From an uncultured Parabacteroides sp. (GTDB lineage: Bacteria > Bacteroidota > Bacteroidia > Bacteroidales > Tannerellaceae), in assembly GCA_900541965.1 (NCBI GenBank), contig UQLN01000054.1:1-31085 (forward strand): a stretch of 31,085 bases of DNA, written 5' to 3'. The notes beneath the pieces were generated by a model. That model saw only the letters and a list, made by a program, of their open reading frames with translations. It was not told the origin of the DNA and did no database searches. This document shows positions 15,945 through 24,815 of the stretch, piece after piece; within the stretch, counting starts at the first letter, position 1; the number at the start of each line of letters is the position of its first letter. The position numbers were made by a program, and so were the translations under genes.

Positions 15945-16727
15945 ATGAGGTTTAAGTTAACCTTGCAGGTACAGTCAAACGTTTCAGGACGTGAATTACC
16001 AATTAATTACCAGTATGAGCTCTCAGCTGTTATTTATCGGATTTTATCTCGCAGTGATGAAGCTTATTCGCTATGGCTGCATGAAAATGGTTTTATTACC
16101 GGTGGAAAACGTTTCAAATTGTTTACCTTTTCAAATTTCATAGTTCCCCAATATGGAATAGACAAACAACGTCAGCGTTTAATAATAAAATCGGATACTG
16201 TTGAATGGTTTATTAGCTTTCTACCTGAGAAAAGTACGCAACAGTTTATAGAAGGTGTATTTCGTCAGCAGGGCTTTCAGATTGCTGATAAAATATCAGG
16301 TGTCGAGTTTCAGGTGCATGAGGTACAAGTTATGCCGCCACTAAACTATCAGAAAGAGATGTGTTTTGAGACATTATCTCCTGTTTGCGTTTCAAAGCGT
16401 AGGGATGATGGGAAATCTGACTATCTGTCTCCTTCCGATCCTTCCTATGTGAGAGGACTCCTTACGGGGCTGTTGGCTCGTTATGATGCTTATTATGGAA
16501 GAGAGTATGAAGGAGAAGTCTATTGTGATTTTCAGGTGCTCAATGAACCAAAGTCTGTTTTAGTAAAGATAAAAGCAGGAACACCTCAACAAACATTTGT
16601 ACGTGGCTATCGGTATCGTTTTAAAGTAAGCTTACCGGAGCCCTTGATGAAGATTGGTTATGAAAGCGGATGGGGAGAGAAAGGCGCGATCGGGTTTGGA
16701 GCCTTGGGAGTATATAATCGTATTTAG
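15945..16727 (+). CDS. cas6: Cas6 pre-crRNA endoribonuclease
   Basis: A 260-aa Cas6 with the RAMP fold. The C-terminal glycine-rich loop (about 238-255, GYESGWGEKGAIGFG) is typical. Y31 and H46 occupy the same N-terminal positions as the catalytic Tyr/His of the well-studied archaeal Cas6, so cleavage of repeat RNA at the base of the handle is expected. It is the first gene of the type I-B operon and lies 30 bp before cas8b. The product should process the array downstream of cas2 and stay bound to, or hand over, the 8-nt 5' tag crRNA. Composition is AT-richer than the preceding region, in line with a horizontally acquired locus. Confidence 0.92.
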   Translation: MRFKLTLQVQSNVSGRELPINYQYELSAVIYRILSRSDEAYSLWLHENGFITGGKRFKLFTFSNFIVPQYGIDKQRQRLIIKSDTVEWFISFLPEKSTQQFIEGVFRQQGFQIADKISGVEFQVHEVQVMPPLNYQKEMCFETLSPVCVSKRRDDGKSDYLSPSDPSYVRGLLTGLLARYDAYYGREYEGEVYCDFQVLNEPKSVLVKIKAGTPQQTFVRGYRYRFKVSLPEPLMKIGYESGWGEKGAIGFGALGVYNRI

Positions 16728-16757
16728 ATAGAATTATTAATAGTCTGCTTATAGCTT

Positions 16758-18716
16758 ATGCAAATAGTGAAATATTATACAGGCAATCCTTTGCTGAACA
16801 ATGCTTTGATGACAGTTAAAGCATTGGCTGGTTTATCTTCTATATCTGAATTAACAACAGAAATATTGAAGGGAAAGATAATGAAGGTTCATGAAGAGTT
16901 ACCATATTCTCTGATTAGTCTCAATTTAAGATTTAAAAGTTATACAATGCTATTCTCAAGAAATAGCCTTTTATATAATGGAAAGTTAGGTAAACAAATT
17001 TACCAATGCTTGATGCTAAAAATTGTAGATGGCTTTAAAAATGAAGGGGATAAAGTTTGTGATATTTCAGGACTGCGATATGAAAAATCCTTTTCTCAAC
17101 TTTATTCTGAAGTATTGAACGATTGTGGTGTATCGGAAAAAAAGGATTTGACATTGAATAGATGTTGGTTCCCGTTATTGGGAGGATTGGGATCAGATGC
17201 GCAAGCATTACCAATGGCTAAATATACATATAATGTACATCCCATTTTTATTGTAATTCTTCAGTTTCTCCCATTGTCAGCTTTCATATATAAAAAAGGG
17301 CTCCTATTAGTAGATTCTTCCAATATTGAATTTTGTGAATATTATGTACAAGAAAATATGGAAGAGGTTAAGCGTAGACTTTTGAGGGTGTCATCAGGTT
17401 TGCCTATTGAGAATATTAAAGATTTTACGAAAGGTCATTATTTGATAAATGCTCTTAATGTGATGCTGGAATCGAAATCGGATTTTGATTGCTCTGAATT
17501 TAATTTTTGGAGTTTTTCTAATTCAGGAGCAGGAGCCAGTTGTGATATTGATCGTATACCTAATAAATTGTTATTGAAATTAGAAACATTATATGTAAGA
17601 CATAAGACTGAATTAACACGTATACTCCGTAATTCAATATTTTCGAACGGTTTTTTGAATTGTTTGGATTGTAATGAGGAGTGGTTGGGGCTTTACCCAT
17701 ATAAGAATTATGAAGGTGTTACTGTTGAGTTCTTTGAATCTTATTGGGAGGTAATCGGTCAAAAGAAAGAAACTGAGATCGCTAAATATATTGCACATCT
17801 CATTTCTAAATATAAATCAGATGCATTTGATAAATACTTAAAAGAAAAAAATGCGTATGATTGTACACTATATAACTATAAGAATGATTTGAACCTCGTA
17901 TTATTGCAGGCTACAGAGAATGGGGAATGGACTTTTAATCATCAATTGTACATACAAGATAATAAGGACTCTATTCCGGTCATATTCTCTTCTTACAATT
18001 TGTATAAGTTTATTCATTTCTACTATCAAAAAAATGAGTATAGTGATCAACTGCCTGAGATAGATGTTGTTAATAGTACTCAAGCCTGTTTGTGTCACTG
18101 GGTAATTGATTTGATTAACAGAGATATAGAGAAGAAACAGATTGATATAAAAAAACAAATTTCGGATTATTCCCATTTTAGTAGTTCTATTTTTGATGAA
18201 TTGTTTATCAGGCATTGTGATGATCAAAATGTAACTATATATACCGTTTATCCTCTTTTGTTTGATAAAAAAGGGAAAAAAGATATTTGGGGACTGTGGT
18301 CTTTATTACGCTATTACTATGTTACCACTTCGGAATATTTTCAGGAAGATAGTTTATATACTCTTCCTGAAATAATGATGTCAGATGATTATATACAGTG
18401 GTTTGAATCTATCGATTCATTCGTTATGGCATATCTCCGGTATCGAATGGAGAAGGTTGTCAATCATGAAAAGGAGGGTGAATATGTAAAGAAAATCTTT
18501 AAAAGTATTCCTAAAGAGGATTTACGCGAACAGCGTATTTGGTTTAAAGATATTCTCGACAGATTGAATGATTACGGAAAGGAAGGAAGCTGGGAGGAGG
18601 AGCTACTTGTTTACGATCCAATGGGAAACTATAACTTCTCTACCTTTATATATGTCGTCCGAATGAAATTTAGTAAAGTTGTATATGAATATTCAAAAGT
18701 TAAAACAGAAAATTAA
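16758..18716 (+). CDS. cas8b: Cas8b (Cst1-like) large Cascade subunit, type I-B
   Basis: A 652-aa protein in the large-subunit position between cas6 and cas7. Its segments (WFPLLGGLGSDAQALPMAKYTY, FWSFSNSGAGASCDIDRIPNKL) resemble the Cas8b1/Cst1 group. Family members usually carry two CXXC pairs. Here the first position reads VCDISG (one Cys kept) and only a later CLDC (in NCLDCNEEW) is a full CXXC, so the zinc finger looks degenerate. Expected role: PAM recognition and R-loop stabilisation in Cascade, and Cas3 recruitment. The rest is strongly charged and helical, with no signal peptide. Assignment rests on position as well as sequence, because Cas8 proteins diverge fast. Confidence 0.8.
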   Translation: MQIVKYYTGNPLLNNALMTVKALAGLSSISELTTEILKGKIMKVHEELPYSLISLNLRFKSYTMLFSRNSLLYNGKLGKQIYQCLMLKIVDGFKNEGDKVCDISGLRYEKSFSQLYSEVLNDCGVSEKKDLTLNRCWFPLLGGLGSDAQALPMAKYTYNVHPIFIVILQFLPLSAFIYKKGLLLVDSSNIEFCEYYVQENMEEVKRRLLRVSSGLPIENIKDFTKGHYLINALNVMLESKSDFDCSEFNFWSFSNSGAGASCDIDRIPNKLLLKLETLYVRHKTELTRILRNSIFSNGFLNCLDCNEEWLGLYPYKNYEGVTVEFFESYWEVIGQKKETEIAKYIAHLISKYKSDAFDKYLKEKNAYDCTLYNYKNDLNLVLLQATENGEWTFNHQLYIQDNKDSIPVIFSSYNLYKFIHFYYQKNEYSDQLPEIDVVNSTQACLCHWVIDLINRDIEKKQIDIKKQISDYSHFSSSIFDELFIRHCDDQNVTIYTVYPLLFDKKGKKDIWGLWSLLRYYYVTTSEYFQEDSLYTLPEIMMSDDYIQWFESIDSFVMAYLRYRMEKVVNHEKEGEYVKKIFKSIPKEDLREQRIWFKDILDRLNDYGKEGSWEEELLVYDPMGNYNFSTFIYVVRMKFSKVVYEYSKVKTEN

Positions 18717-18733
18717 CCTAATAGAAAGAAATT

Positions 18734-19753
18734 ATGAATGAATTAAGAAACATTGCTGGAGATATTTTGTGTGATGCAACTGCTACATTTTTAAATGGAG
18801 CAGGATTGGCTACCGGTGAGGATCAGAATACGGTTTTGCCAAAGTTGTTTAAAGAGACAATAAACGGACGAAAGGAAGATGTTCCTTATGTTTCTGCACA
18901 GTCATGGAGGCGTTGGTTAAGAGATACTTCCAATGAAGAGAACAATTGGACTCCAAGTGAATTGCATGCTATTGATTTTAACGCCAAAGGTTCTACAGCT
19001 AAAATCTCTACAGAATTGAATCCGATTGATTATCCAGAGGATGATTTATTTGGCTATATGAAAAGTGGGAGCAAAGGAGAAGAAAGTATTCAGAGAACTT
19101 CACCATTTAAGACTTCTATTTTGAGGGGGATAAGAAATATGAGAGCATTGAGCACTGATGATGCATTTGTTTTCCCTAAAAATGGCAGTCCTTTACCTTA
19201 TTCTACCAAATTTTATTCTACTCACCTGGAAGGCTTTTTTAATTTGGAATATTATCGTTTAGGCATGTACGTTAATACTTCCAGTCGTCAGGAATTATCA
19301 TCGGAGTTGATAGAAAAATATACTTCAGATCTGTCTGTAGATACTATTCAAAAGAATATCATTCGATATACATTGAAAGATGCGGAACAAATTCGTAAGA
19401 CAAGAGCTGCAGGTTTGTTGAGAGGTTTGGCATATCTTCGTGGTGGAGCTAAAATGGCGGCTTTTGGTGCTGATGTATCTCCTAAAGTGATTGTATTTGC
19501 GGGACTTTCTTCGGCTAATCCCTGTTTTAATAATCTTTTTATCGGTAAGGGGGAAAAGCCGGAATTAAATATTGCTTTGATTGAAGAAATAGCTCAAGAT
19601 TATGCTGATAAATTGGCAACGCCTATTCATATCGGTATCAGGAGTGGATATCTGGGAAATGAAGATCAGGTGAAAGAATTGGTAGAAAAGGGTTTTGTCG
19701 TAGATTCTCCGGCAAGTGTGGTTAAATCTTTTATCGCTAATTATTTAAGCTGA
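18734..19753 (+). CDS. cas7: Cas7 backbone subunit (Cst2/DevR type, I-B)
   Basis: A 339-aa Cas7-family protein of DevR/Cst2 type. The N-terminus (CDATATFLNGAGLATG, YVSAQSWRRWLRDT) and the central TSPFKTSILRGIRNMRAL segment fit the family, with an RRM-like core and a C-terminal GLLRGLAYLRGGAKMAAFGADVSP block. Multiple copies should wrap the crRNA spacer in Cascade. It starts 17 bp after cas8b, and its TGA shares one base with the cas5 ATG (TGATG), indicating translational coupling that would help set subunit ratios. The frame is intact. Confidence 0.88.
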   Translation: MNELRNIAGDILCDATATFLNGAGLATGEDQNTVLPKLFKETINGRKEDVPYVSAQSWRRWLRDTSNEENNWTPSELHAIDFNAKGSTAKISTELNPIDYPEDDLFGYMKSGSKGEESIQRTSPFKTSILRGIRNMRALSTDDAFVFPKNGSPLPYSTKFYSTHLEGFFNLEYYRLGMYVNTSSRQELSSELIEKYTSDLSVDTIQKNIIRYTLKDAEQIRKTRAAGLLRGLAYLRGGAKMAAFGADVSPKVIVFAGLSSANPCFNNLFIGKGEKPELNIALIEEIAQDYADKLATPIHIGIRSGYLGNEDQVKELVEKGFVVDSPASVVKSFIANYLS

Positions 19754-20439
19754 TGGATAAAGTTCTGGAAATAAAATTTTCAGGATGGACTGCGACTCCG
19801 AGGCTTCCTTTTGTACTTTCCGGGAATGCTCTTTGTATGCCGGTTCCTTCTTATTCCCTTATTCTGGGAATAGTGGGGTGTTGTTTAGGACGTATTGTCT
19901 CCCCAAAAGAAGTAAAGATCGGCTATCAATACGACTATGACACTGTTGCTGTTGATATTGAGACGAGAAGACGCTTGCAGTTTGATGGAAAAAGGATTAA
20001 AGTGCATGATAAAGGAAGCGATGCTTATCAACGTGATTTTCATGTCAACCCGAGATTGACTGTCTGGATTGACAGAACTGATTGGAAAGAGTTTTTTGAT
20101 TGCCCGATAGGTACGCCTTCTTTAGGTAGATCACAGGATTTATTACAGATTTGTGAGGTTACTATAAAGGAGATTACCTCTGTTCCTGAAACAGAATTAG
20201 TAGGATGTATGATTCCGTTTAATCCGGAACATATAATTCCGGGGCAGTTGATACAACTTGCTGAGGCTTTTGAGGAGAATGAGACAATAGGGAGCGGCAG
20301 AATGCCGACCCGGTCGTCTATGTTTGTTGCAATTCATCCGGATTCGGATAAAAAAATAAAAGTTATCCGGGATCATTTATATCAAATAAAGGATGATCCG
20401 TCAATCGGTTTTTATCTACATTCTTTTTATGGAGATTGA
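19753..20439 (+). CDS. cas5: Cas5 (type I-B) crRNA-capping subunit
   Basis: A 228-aa Cas5. The N-terminal RAMP signature with a hydrophobic strand, ATPRLPFVL, a PVPSYSLILGIVGCCLG block and a glycine-rich IGSGRMPTRSS near the end fit the family. Cas5 binds the 5' handle of the crRNA and joins Cas7 with Cas8b. It overlaps cas7 by 1 bp and the preferred cas3 start by 11 bp (20429-20439), which suggests coupled translation of the interference genes. No sign of decay. Confidence 0.85.
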   Translation: MDKVLEIKFSGWTATPRLPFVLSGNALCMPVPSYSLILGIVGCCLGRIVSPKEVKIGYQYDYDTVAVDIETRRRLQFDGKRIKVHDKGSDAYQRDFHVNPRLTVWIDRTDWKEFFDCPIGTPSLGRSQDLLQICEVTIKEITSVPETELVGCMIPFNPEHIIPGQLIQLAEAFEENETIGSGRMPTRSSMFVAIHPDSDKKIKVIRDHLYQIKDDPSIGFYLHSFYGD

Positions 20440-22714
20440 AGATCTAAAGAAGGTGATGGCCAAAGGTGATGGAAAAACAACTTTGGTTGATCATACATTA
20501 GCTGTTATAAGGACAGGGCTGGCTTTGCTCCAGTCCTTGTCCTTATCAGATGATGTTAGAGGTTTGTTGAAAGAAAAATTTGTAATTGCTGCCACATTGC
20601 ATGATTTAGGCAAGGTACATCCTCTGTTCCAAAAGCGCTTGGCTGGTAATAAAATTGTGACTATACGCCATGAATTGGTCTCGCTTTGGTTTTGTACGCA
20701 GTTTTTAAATATTGATGATGACATTCTTTTTGCAATAGTTACTCATCATAAATGTATTGAAGGTGCTGATACTTGTAAATGTTTTGATTTATATGATTTG
20801 AGGAAAACAGACTTCAAGCAGTTGCATGATGACTCTTTAGGAACTATGGATGTCTCTACCCTTAAAAATTGGTTGGAACTGTTCCCTTTAGATGTAGATT
20901 TAAAATTAGCCGGACAACAAGAAGCTGTTATTTATGGAAAGAGGTTGAAAACTCTAAGGAAAAAGTTTCAGCATGAAATTTTATCTTTAGATGAGCGAAA
21001 GTGGTATTCATTGTTGAGGGCATTATTACAGGCTGCGGATCATATTGCTTCGGCCGGTATTATTTCTGTTCCTAAGTATGAGGATATAGCATTAGAAGAA
21101 ATACAGCCGAAAAAAGATGGTGTTGTTTTCCCATTCAGACATTTTCAGGAAGTAATGCTTACATGGAAAGGAGATGTTGTTTTGCATGCTCCGACTGGTT
21201 CCGGTAAAACGGAAGCTGCATTAATTTGGATATTGGCAAATCAGACTGAGAATAACCGGCTTATTTATCTTCTTCCGTACACTGCTTCTATTAATGCTAT
21301 GGTGGATCGTTTGAAAGCTGTGTACAACAAAGATACAGTTATCGTTCAGCATTCTAAGTCATTGAACTTTATATATGATGAGTTGGTAAATGAGGATTCT
21401 AATACCAAAAAGAACTATCGGGAGTTGGAAGCCGCTGCTAGAAATAAGAACTCTCTAACGCGTGAGATTTATTATCCGGTAAAAGTTGCTACACTTCATC
21501 AGATACTGCGTACATCATTGTATGGAAAAGGGTGGGAGTTCTCAACATTGGATTATCAGAATGCTCTGTTTGTAATTGATGAGTTTCATGCCTATAATGC
21601 ATTGCTTACAGGTATGATGTTAGGGACTGTTCGTCTGTTTCGGCAAATTTTCCATGCAAAGTTTATGTTTATGTCTGCTACTATTCCCAACTTTTTGTTG
21701 GAAAAGATAATAACAGAGGTATATGAGGGTGATAGAAGTGTGCTTCTCCGTCCGGATAGTAAATTTGAATCGGATGCTGTTATTGTAGGTCGAAAGCGTC
21801 ATCGTTTAGTATGTCATGAAGGTGAAGGCATTATGCAGGCAATCCCAGAAATTGAGAATGCATTGGAGTCAGGACTTTCTGTCTTGGCCATTGTAAATAA
21901 TGTGAGGACTTGTCAGCAACTTTTTGAAAATATAGATTTTGATAAGAGCAAAAAGATGATGCTTCATGGTGGATTTAATCTTAAGTCAAGAAAAGAGATA
22001 GAAAAATTGATAACTCATGAAGAATGCTCTAAACGCCCTCGGTTACTGGTTGCTACTCAGGCTGTTGAAGTCAGTCTCGATATTGACTATAATATGGCAT
22101 TTATAGAAAATGCTCCTATTGATGCATTAATTCAACGTTTTGGACGAGTTAATAGGAATGGGAGTTTTTGTGATGAGCTTGGCAATAAGATAATGGCTGA
22201 AATTCATCTTTTTGAGAAAATAGAAGGAAGAACTCCTTTTTATGATGATGTGCTTCTGCAAAATACTTGGTTTTTTTTGTTGCAACTTGATGGTATGGAT
22301 CTTTCTGAAAATGATTTGGTAGATGTATGTAATGATGTTTATAAAGAGGGTTACTCCGGAGAGCAGGCTGATGATTTTAACCAGGGTTTGTTAGCTGTGA
22401 AGAACTTTGAAAGAGATTGGATTGCAGGCTCTTGTGCAGATTGGGTAGATGTTCTTTTTGATAAGAATAGTCAGAAGATAGATGTTTTATGTGATAATTT
22501 GTATACAGATTATTGTATGCTTATAGAAGAACAAAGGTATATTGAAGCAAATGAATTATTGGTTTCGGTTTATCCTTATCATAAAGCAAAGATTATAACT
22601 TTAAACAAGAATGAAAAGAAGAAAGGCATTAAAGTACTTAAGGTTGATGATTTATATTATGATCTGGAAAAAGGATGTATAGAGAAAATAGCGGGGGCTT
22701 ATGAAATAATGTAA
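20429..22714 (+). CDS. cas3: Cas3 HD nuclease-helicase
   Basis: A 761-aa fused HD nuclease and SF2 helicase. HD domain: H22, H58-D59 (LHDLGK), H81 and H106-H107. Helicase motifs: Walker A APTGSGKT (about 254-261), DEFH box (384-387), SAT (416-418), QAVEVSLDID (motif V) and QRFGRVNRNG (motif VI). All catalytic signatures are intact, so it should unwind and degrade DNA targeted by Cascade. I chose the ATG at 20429, which overlaps the cas5 stop; an in-frame ATG at 20393 lies deep inside cas5 and would add 12 residues before the HD domain. cas4 follows after 25 bp. Confidence 0.93.
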   Translation: MEIEDLKKVMAKGDGKTTLVDHTLAVIRTGLALLQSLSLSDDVRGLLKEKFVIAATLHDLGKVHPLFQKRLAGNKIVTIRHELVSLWFCTQFLNIDDDILFAIVTHHKCIEGADTCKCFDLYDLRKTDFKQLHDDSLGTMDVSTLKNWLELFPLDVDLKLAGQQEAVIYGKRLKTLRKKFQHEILSLDERKWYSLLRALLQAADHIASAGIISVPKYEDIALEEIQPKKDGVVFPFRHFQEVMLTWKGDVVLHAPTGSGKTEAALIWILANQTENNRLIYLLPYTASINAMVDRLKAVYNKDTVIVQHSKSLNFIYDELVNEDSNTKKNYRELEAAARNKNSLTREIYYPVKVATLHQILRTSLYGKGWEFSTLDYQNALFVIDEFHAYNALLTGMMLGTVRLFRQIFHAKFMFMSATIPNFLLEKIITEVYEGDRSVLLRPDSKFESDAVIVGRKRHRLVCHEGEGIMQAIPEIENALESGLSVLAIVNNVRTCQQLFENIDFDKSKKMMLHGGFNLKSRKEIEKLITHEECSKRPRLLVATQAVEVSLDIDYNMAFIENAPIDALIQRFGRVNRNGSFCDELGNKIMAEIHLFEKIEGRTPFYDDVLLQNTWFFLLQLDGMDLSENDLVDVCNDVYKEGYSGEQADDFNQGLLAVKNFERDWIAGSCADWVDVLFDKNSQKIDVLCDNLYTDYCMLIEEQRYIEANELLVSVYPYHKAKIITLNKNEKKKGIKVLKVDDLYYDLEKGCIEKIAGAYEIM

Positions 22715-22739
22715 TTTCTTTCATTTTAAATTTAATATT

Positions 22740-23322
22740 ATGCAAATAACTGGAACACATTTCAATTATTATCAAATATGCAAACGGAAACTTTGGCTGT
22801 TTGCAAACGGTATCAATTTTGAGCATACATCAGACTTAGTGTATGAAGGTAAACTGATCCATGAAGATTCCTATCCGCAACGTTCAAGTAAATATGAAGA
22901 GGTAGAGATTGATGGGGTAAAAGTGGATTTTTACGACGCCATACGTAAAGTGATTCATGAGATAAAAAAGTCTGATAAGGTAGAAGCTGCTCATGAATGG
23001 CAATTAAAATTGGAAAAATATTCATGCCTCGATACGGCAAATTTACGTAGAAGCTGCTCATGAATGGCAATTAAAATACTATCTTTATGTGTTTGAGTGT
23101 AATGGAATTACTGGTTGTTCCGGCCTTTTGGAGTATCCGACATTGCGGCAAACAAAGCAAGTAGTATTGAGCGATGTTGATCGAGAAGTATTGGAGAAAA
23201 TGAAAGGTGAGATAAGTTTGATTGTTCATTCGAATGTTTGTCCGCCAAAAGATAAACTGCGTATTTGTAAAAACTGTAGTTATTATGATTTTTGTTATAC
23301 TGTTGAACCTGATGATTTATGA
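22740..23322 (+). pseudogene. cas4: cas4, disrupted by a 67-bp spacer-unit-like insertion
   Basis: Cas4 is the RecB-like Fe-S nuclease that trims and PAM-selects spacers for Cas1-Cas2. Here it is split into a 107-codon 5' frame (from 22740) and a 3' frame shifted by +1 that ends at 23322. The 5' part keeps C14 (ICKRKL), EGKLIHE and the D...EIKKS nuclease motif; the 3' part holds the other three Fe-S cysteines (VCPPKDKLRICKNCSYYDFC). The break falls in the QLKYY motif. Deleting 67 bp, from either copy of the 31-bp duplication, rebuilds one 171-aa Cas4 of normal length. Neither fragment has all the cluster ligands, so the gene is presumably dead unless it reverts by recombination between the copies. 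The 3' end overlaps cas1 by 4 bp (ATGA). Confidence 0.9.
22980..23077 (-). repeat. 31-bp direct duplication flanking a 36-bp segment: possible ectopic CRISPR spacer
   Basis: Two identical 31-bp copies lie at 22980-23010 and 23047-23077, around a unique 36-bp segment (23011-23046). The 67-bp period and the 36-bp inner length fall inside the ranges of the downstream array (repeat starts 64-67 bp apart, spacers 34-38 nt). On the minus strand each copy begins ATTTTAATTG, against GTTTTAATTG at the start of the CRISPR repeat: nine identical bases in the same register. After that run the similarity drops to chance. The result is what Cas1-Cas2 integration produces: target duplication on both sides of a new spacer. 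The minus strand is given as the direction in which it would read as repeat-spacer-repeat. Confidence 0.75.
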
Positions 23323-24335
23323 AAAAGACATTCTATTTGTTTAATCCCGGAATACTGGAGAGAAAAGATAATACGTTGAAGTTCATTCCTTATTCGGATG
23401 ATGAGGATGGAAGGGAAGTTTTAGGTTCCCCTCGATATTTGCCTATTGAGGATATCAATGAGTTTTATGTATTTGGTTCTTTACGTGCCAATAGTTCTTT
23501 GTTCAATTTTTTGGGACAGAAAGATATTGCGATGCATTTTTTTGATTATTATGAAAATTATACCGGTTCGTTCATGCCGAGGGATTCATTGCTGTCCGGT
23601 AGAATGATTTTGGCACAAACGTCAGCTTATCAGTCAAAAAAGAAACGTATGATTATTGCCTGGAAGTTTATAGAAGGTGCTACATATAATATGGTAAAGA
23701 ATTTGCAATATTATAACCGTAGAGGTAAAGATGTGGGTGATATTATAAATGTTATGAACAGTTATGCAGATAAAATATCAAGTACAGAATCGGTAGATGA
23801 GTTGATGGGTATTGAAGGAATGATTCGTCAAACGTATTATGATGCTTTTAATCTGATTTTAAATGATTTTGAAATGGGTACTCGAACGAAGCAACCTCCC
23901 CAAAATGAGGTAAATGCTTTGATGTCGTTTGGTAATATGATGTGTTATACATTGTGTTTGAGGGCAATACATCAGACACAGCTTAATCCAACAATCAGTT
24001 ATTTGCATACACCGGGTGAGCGACGTTACTCTTTAGCATTGGATGTCGCAGAAATTTTTAAACCGATAATTATAGATCGTACGATATTTAAAGTCTTGAA
24101 CCGTAAAGAAATACAAAGTAAACATTTTGACAACAAGTTAAATAAATGCTTGCTTAATTCGTTGGGAAAAAGGATATTTGTAAAAGCAATTGAAGATCGC
24201 CTAGAAGAAACAATACAACATCGTTCGTTAGGCAGGAAAGTCAGTTACAGGCATTTGATTAAGCTGGAGTGCTATAAATTGGCTAAACATTTATTGGAAA
24301 TCGAAGAGTATAAACCTTTTAAAATGTATTGGTAA
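23319..24335 (+). CDS. cas1: Cas1 spacer integrase (type I-B)
   Basis: A 338-aa Cas1 with intact metal ligands: Glu in GIEGMIRQTYYDAF (about E166), His in YLHTPGERRYSLALD (about H230) and Asp at the end of that motif (about D242). The N-terminal beta domain and helical C-terminal domain are complete. Cas1 and Cas2 form the integrase that copies new spacers into the leader end of the array. It overlaps the broken cas4 by 4 bp and cas2 by 1 bp. Since the integrase genes look functional while cas4 is not, any present spacer acquisition would lack Cas4 PAM selection and trimming. Confidence 0.95.
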   Translation: MKKTFYLFNPGILERKDNTLKFIPYSDDEDGREVLGSPRYLPIEDINEFYVFGSLRANSSLFNFLGQKDIAMHFFDYYENYTGSFMPRDSLLSGRMILAQTSAYQSKKKRMIIAWKFIEGATYNMVKNLQYYNRRGKDVGDIINVMNSYADKISSTESVDELMGIEGMIRQTYYDAFNLILNDFEMGTRTKQPPQNEVNALMSFGNMMCYTLCLRAIHQTQLNPTISYLHTPGERRYSLALDVAEIFKPIIIDRTIFKVLNRKEIQSKHFDNKLNKCLLNSLGKRIFVKAIEDRLEETIQHRSLGRKVSYRHLIKLECYKLAKHLLEIEEYKPFKMYW

Positions 24336-24598
24336 TGTATGTGATATTGGTTTATGATTGCGGAGAAAAGCGAGTTGCAAAGATGTTAAAGCTCTGTCGA
24401 CGTTATTTAAATTGGATTCAGAATTCAGTTTTTGAAGGTGAAATATCAGAAGTACGCCTAAAGGAATTAATTATGCAAGCAGAGATTTTTATGGATAAGA
24501 ACTGTGATAGTATCATTATTTTTAAAAATGCATCAAAAGTAACGATGGATAAGCTGATTGTTGGTAGAGAATGTAGCTCTATTGATATATTTTTGTAG
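24335..24598 (+). CDS. cas2: Cas2
   Basis: An 87-aa Cas2 with ferredoxin-like fold and the N-terminal Asp in LVYDCGEKR (about D8). It is the structural partner of Cas1. The ATG at 24335 shares a base with the cas1 stop (TAATG); a TTG two codons earlier is a less likely start. It is the last gene of the cas operon and is followed by the terminator and leader. Confidence 0.92.
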   Translation: MYVILVYDCGEKRVAKMLKLCRRYLNWIQNSVFEGEISEVRLKELIMQAEIFMDKNCDSIIIFKNASKVTMDKLIVGRECSSIDIFL

Positions 24599-24815
24599 TC
24601 CAAATTTTTGTCGATCTCATGTTTTTTTGAATGAGTTCTGTTTGAATATATAAAAGGTGATCTTTGACGTGCTGATTTATAAGATTTTATGTAATATGTC
24701 GATCTCCAATAGTTTTGGTATTATTGGAGGTCGACATATTTTTCTAGAAAATTCGAATATTTGAGATATGTGATATCTATTGGTAGATAGGTTTTTAGAT
24801 TTTAATGTGTATAAG
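24599..24815 (+). promoter_or_regulatory. CRISPR leader region
   Basis: AT-rich, gene-free DNA between cas2 and the first repeat. TGTCGATCTC occurs twice (about 24608-24617 and 24697-24706). The part from 24745 to 24815, after the terminator, is the best candidate for the leader proper, including the array promoter and integration signals. The decayed last repeat lies at the far end, so this is the leader end. No clear TAnnTTTG box was found. Confidence 0.6.
24695..24744 (+). terminator. Intrinsic terminator after cas2
   Basis: A 17-bp stem (24695-24711 with 24722-24738, one G-T pair) with a 10-nt loop, followed by TTTTTC (24739-24744). It separates cas mRNA from the array, implying that the array has its own promoter. 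Confidence 0.8.

Noticed and set aside
22980..23077. Functional mini-CRISPR array in cas4
   Set aside because: Only the first third of the duplicated target resembles the repeat; its 3' half differs, so Cas6 processing is unlikely. I keep the integration hypothesis but not a working array.
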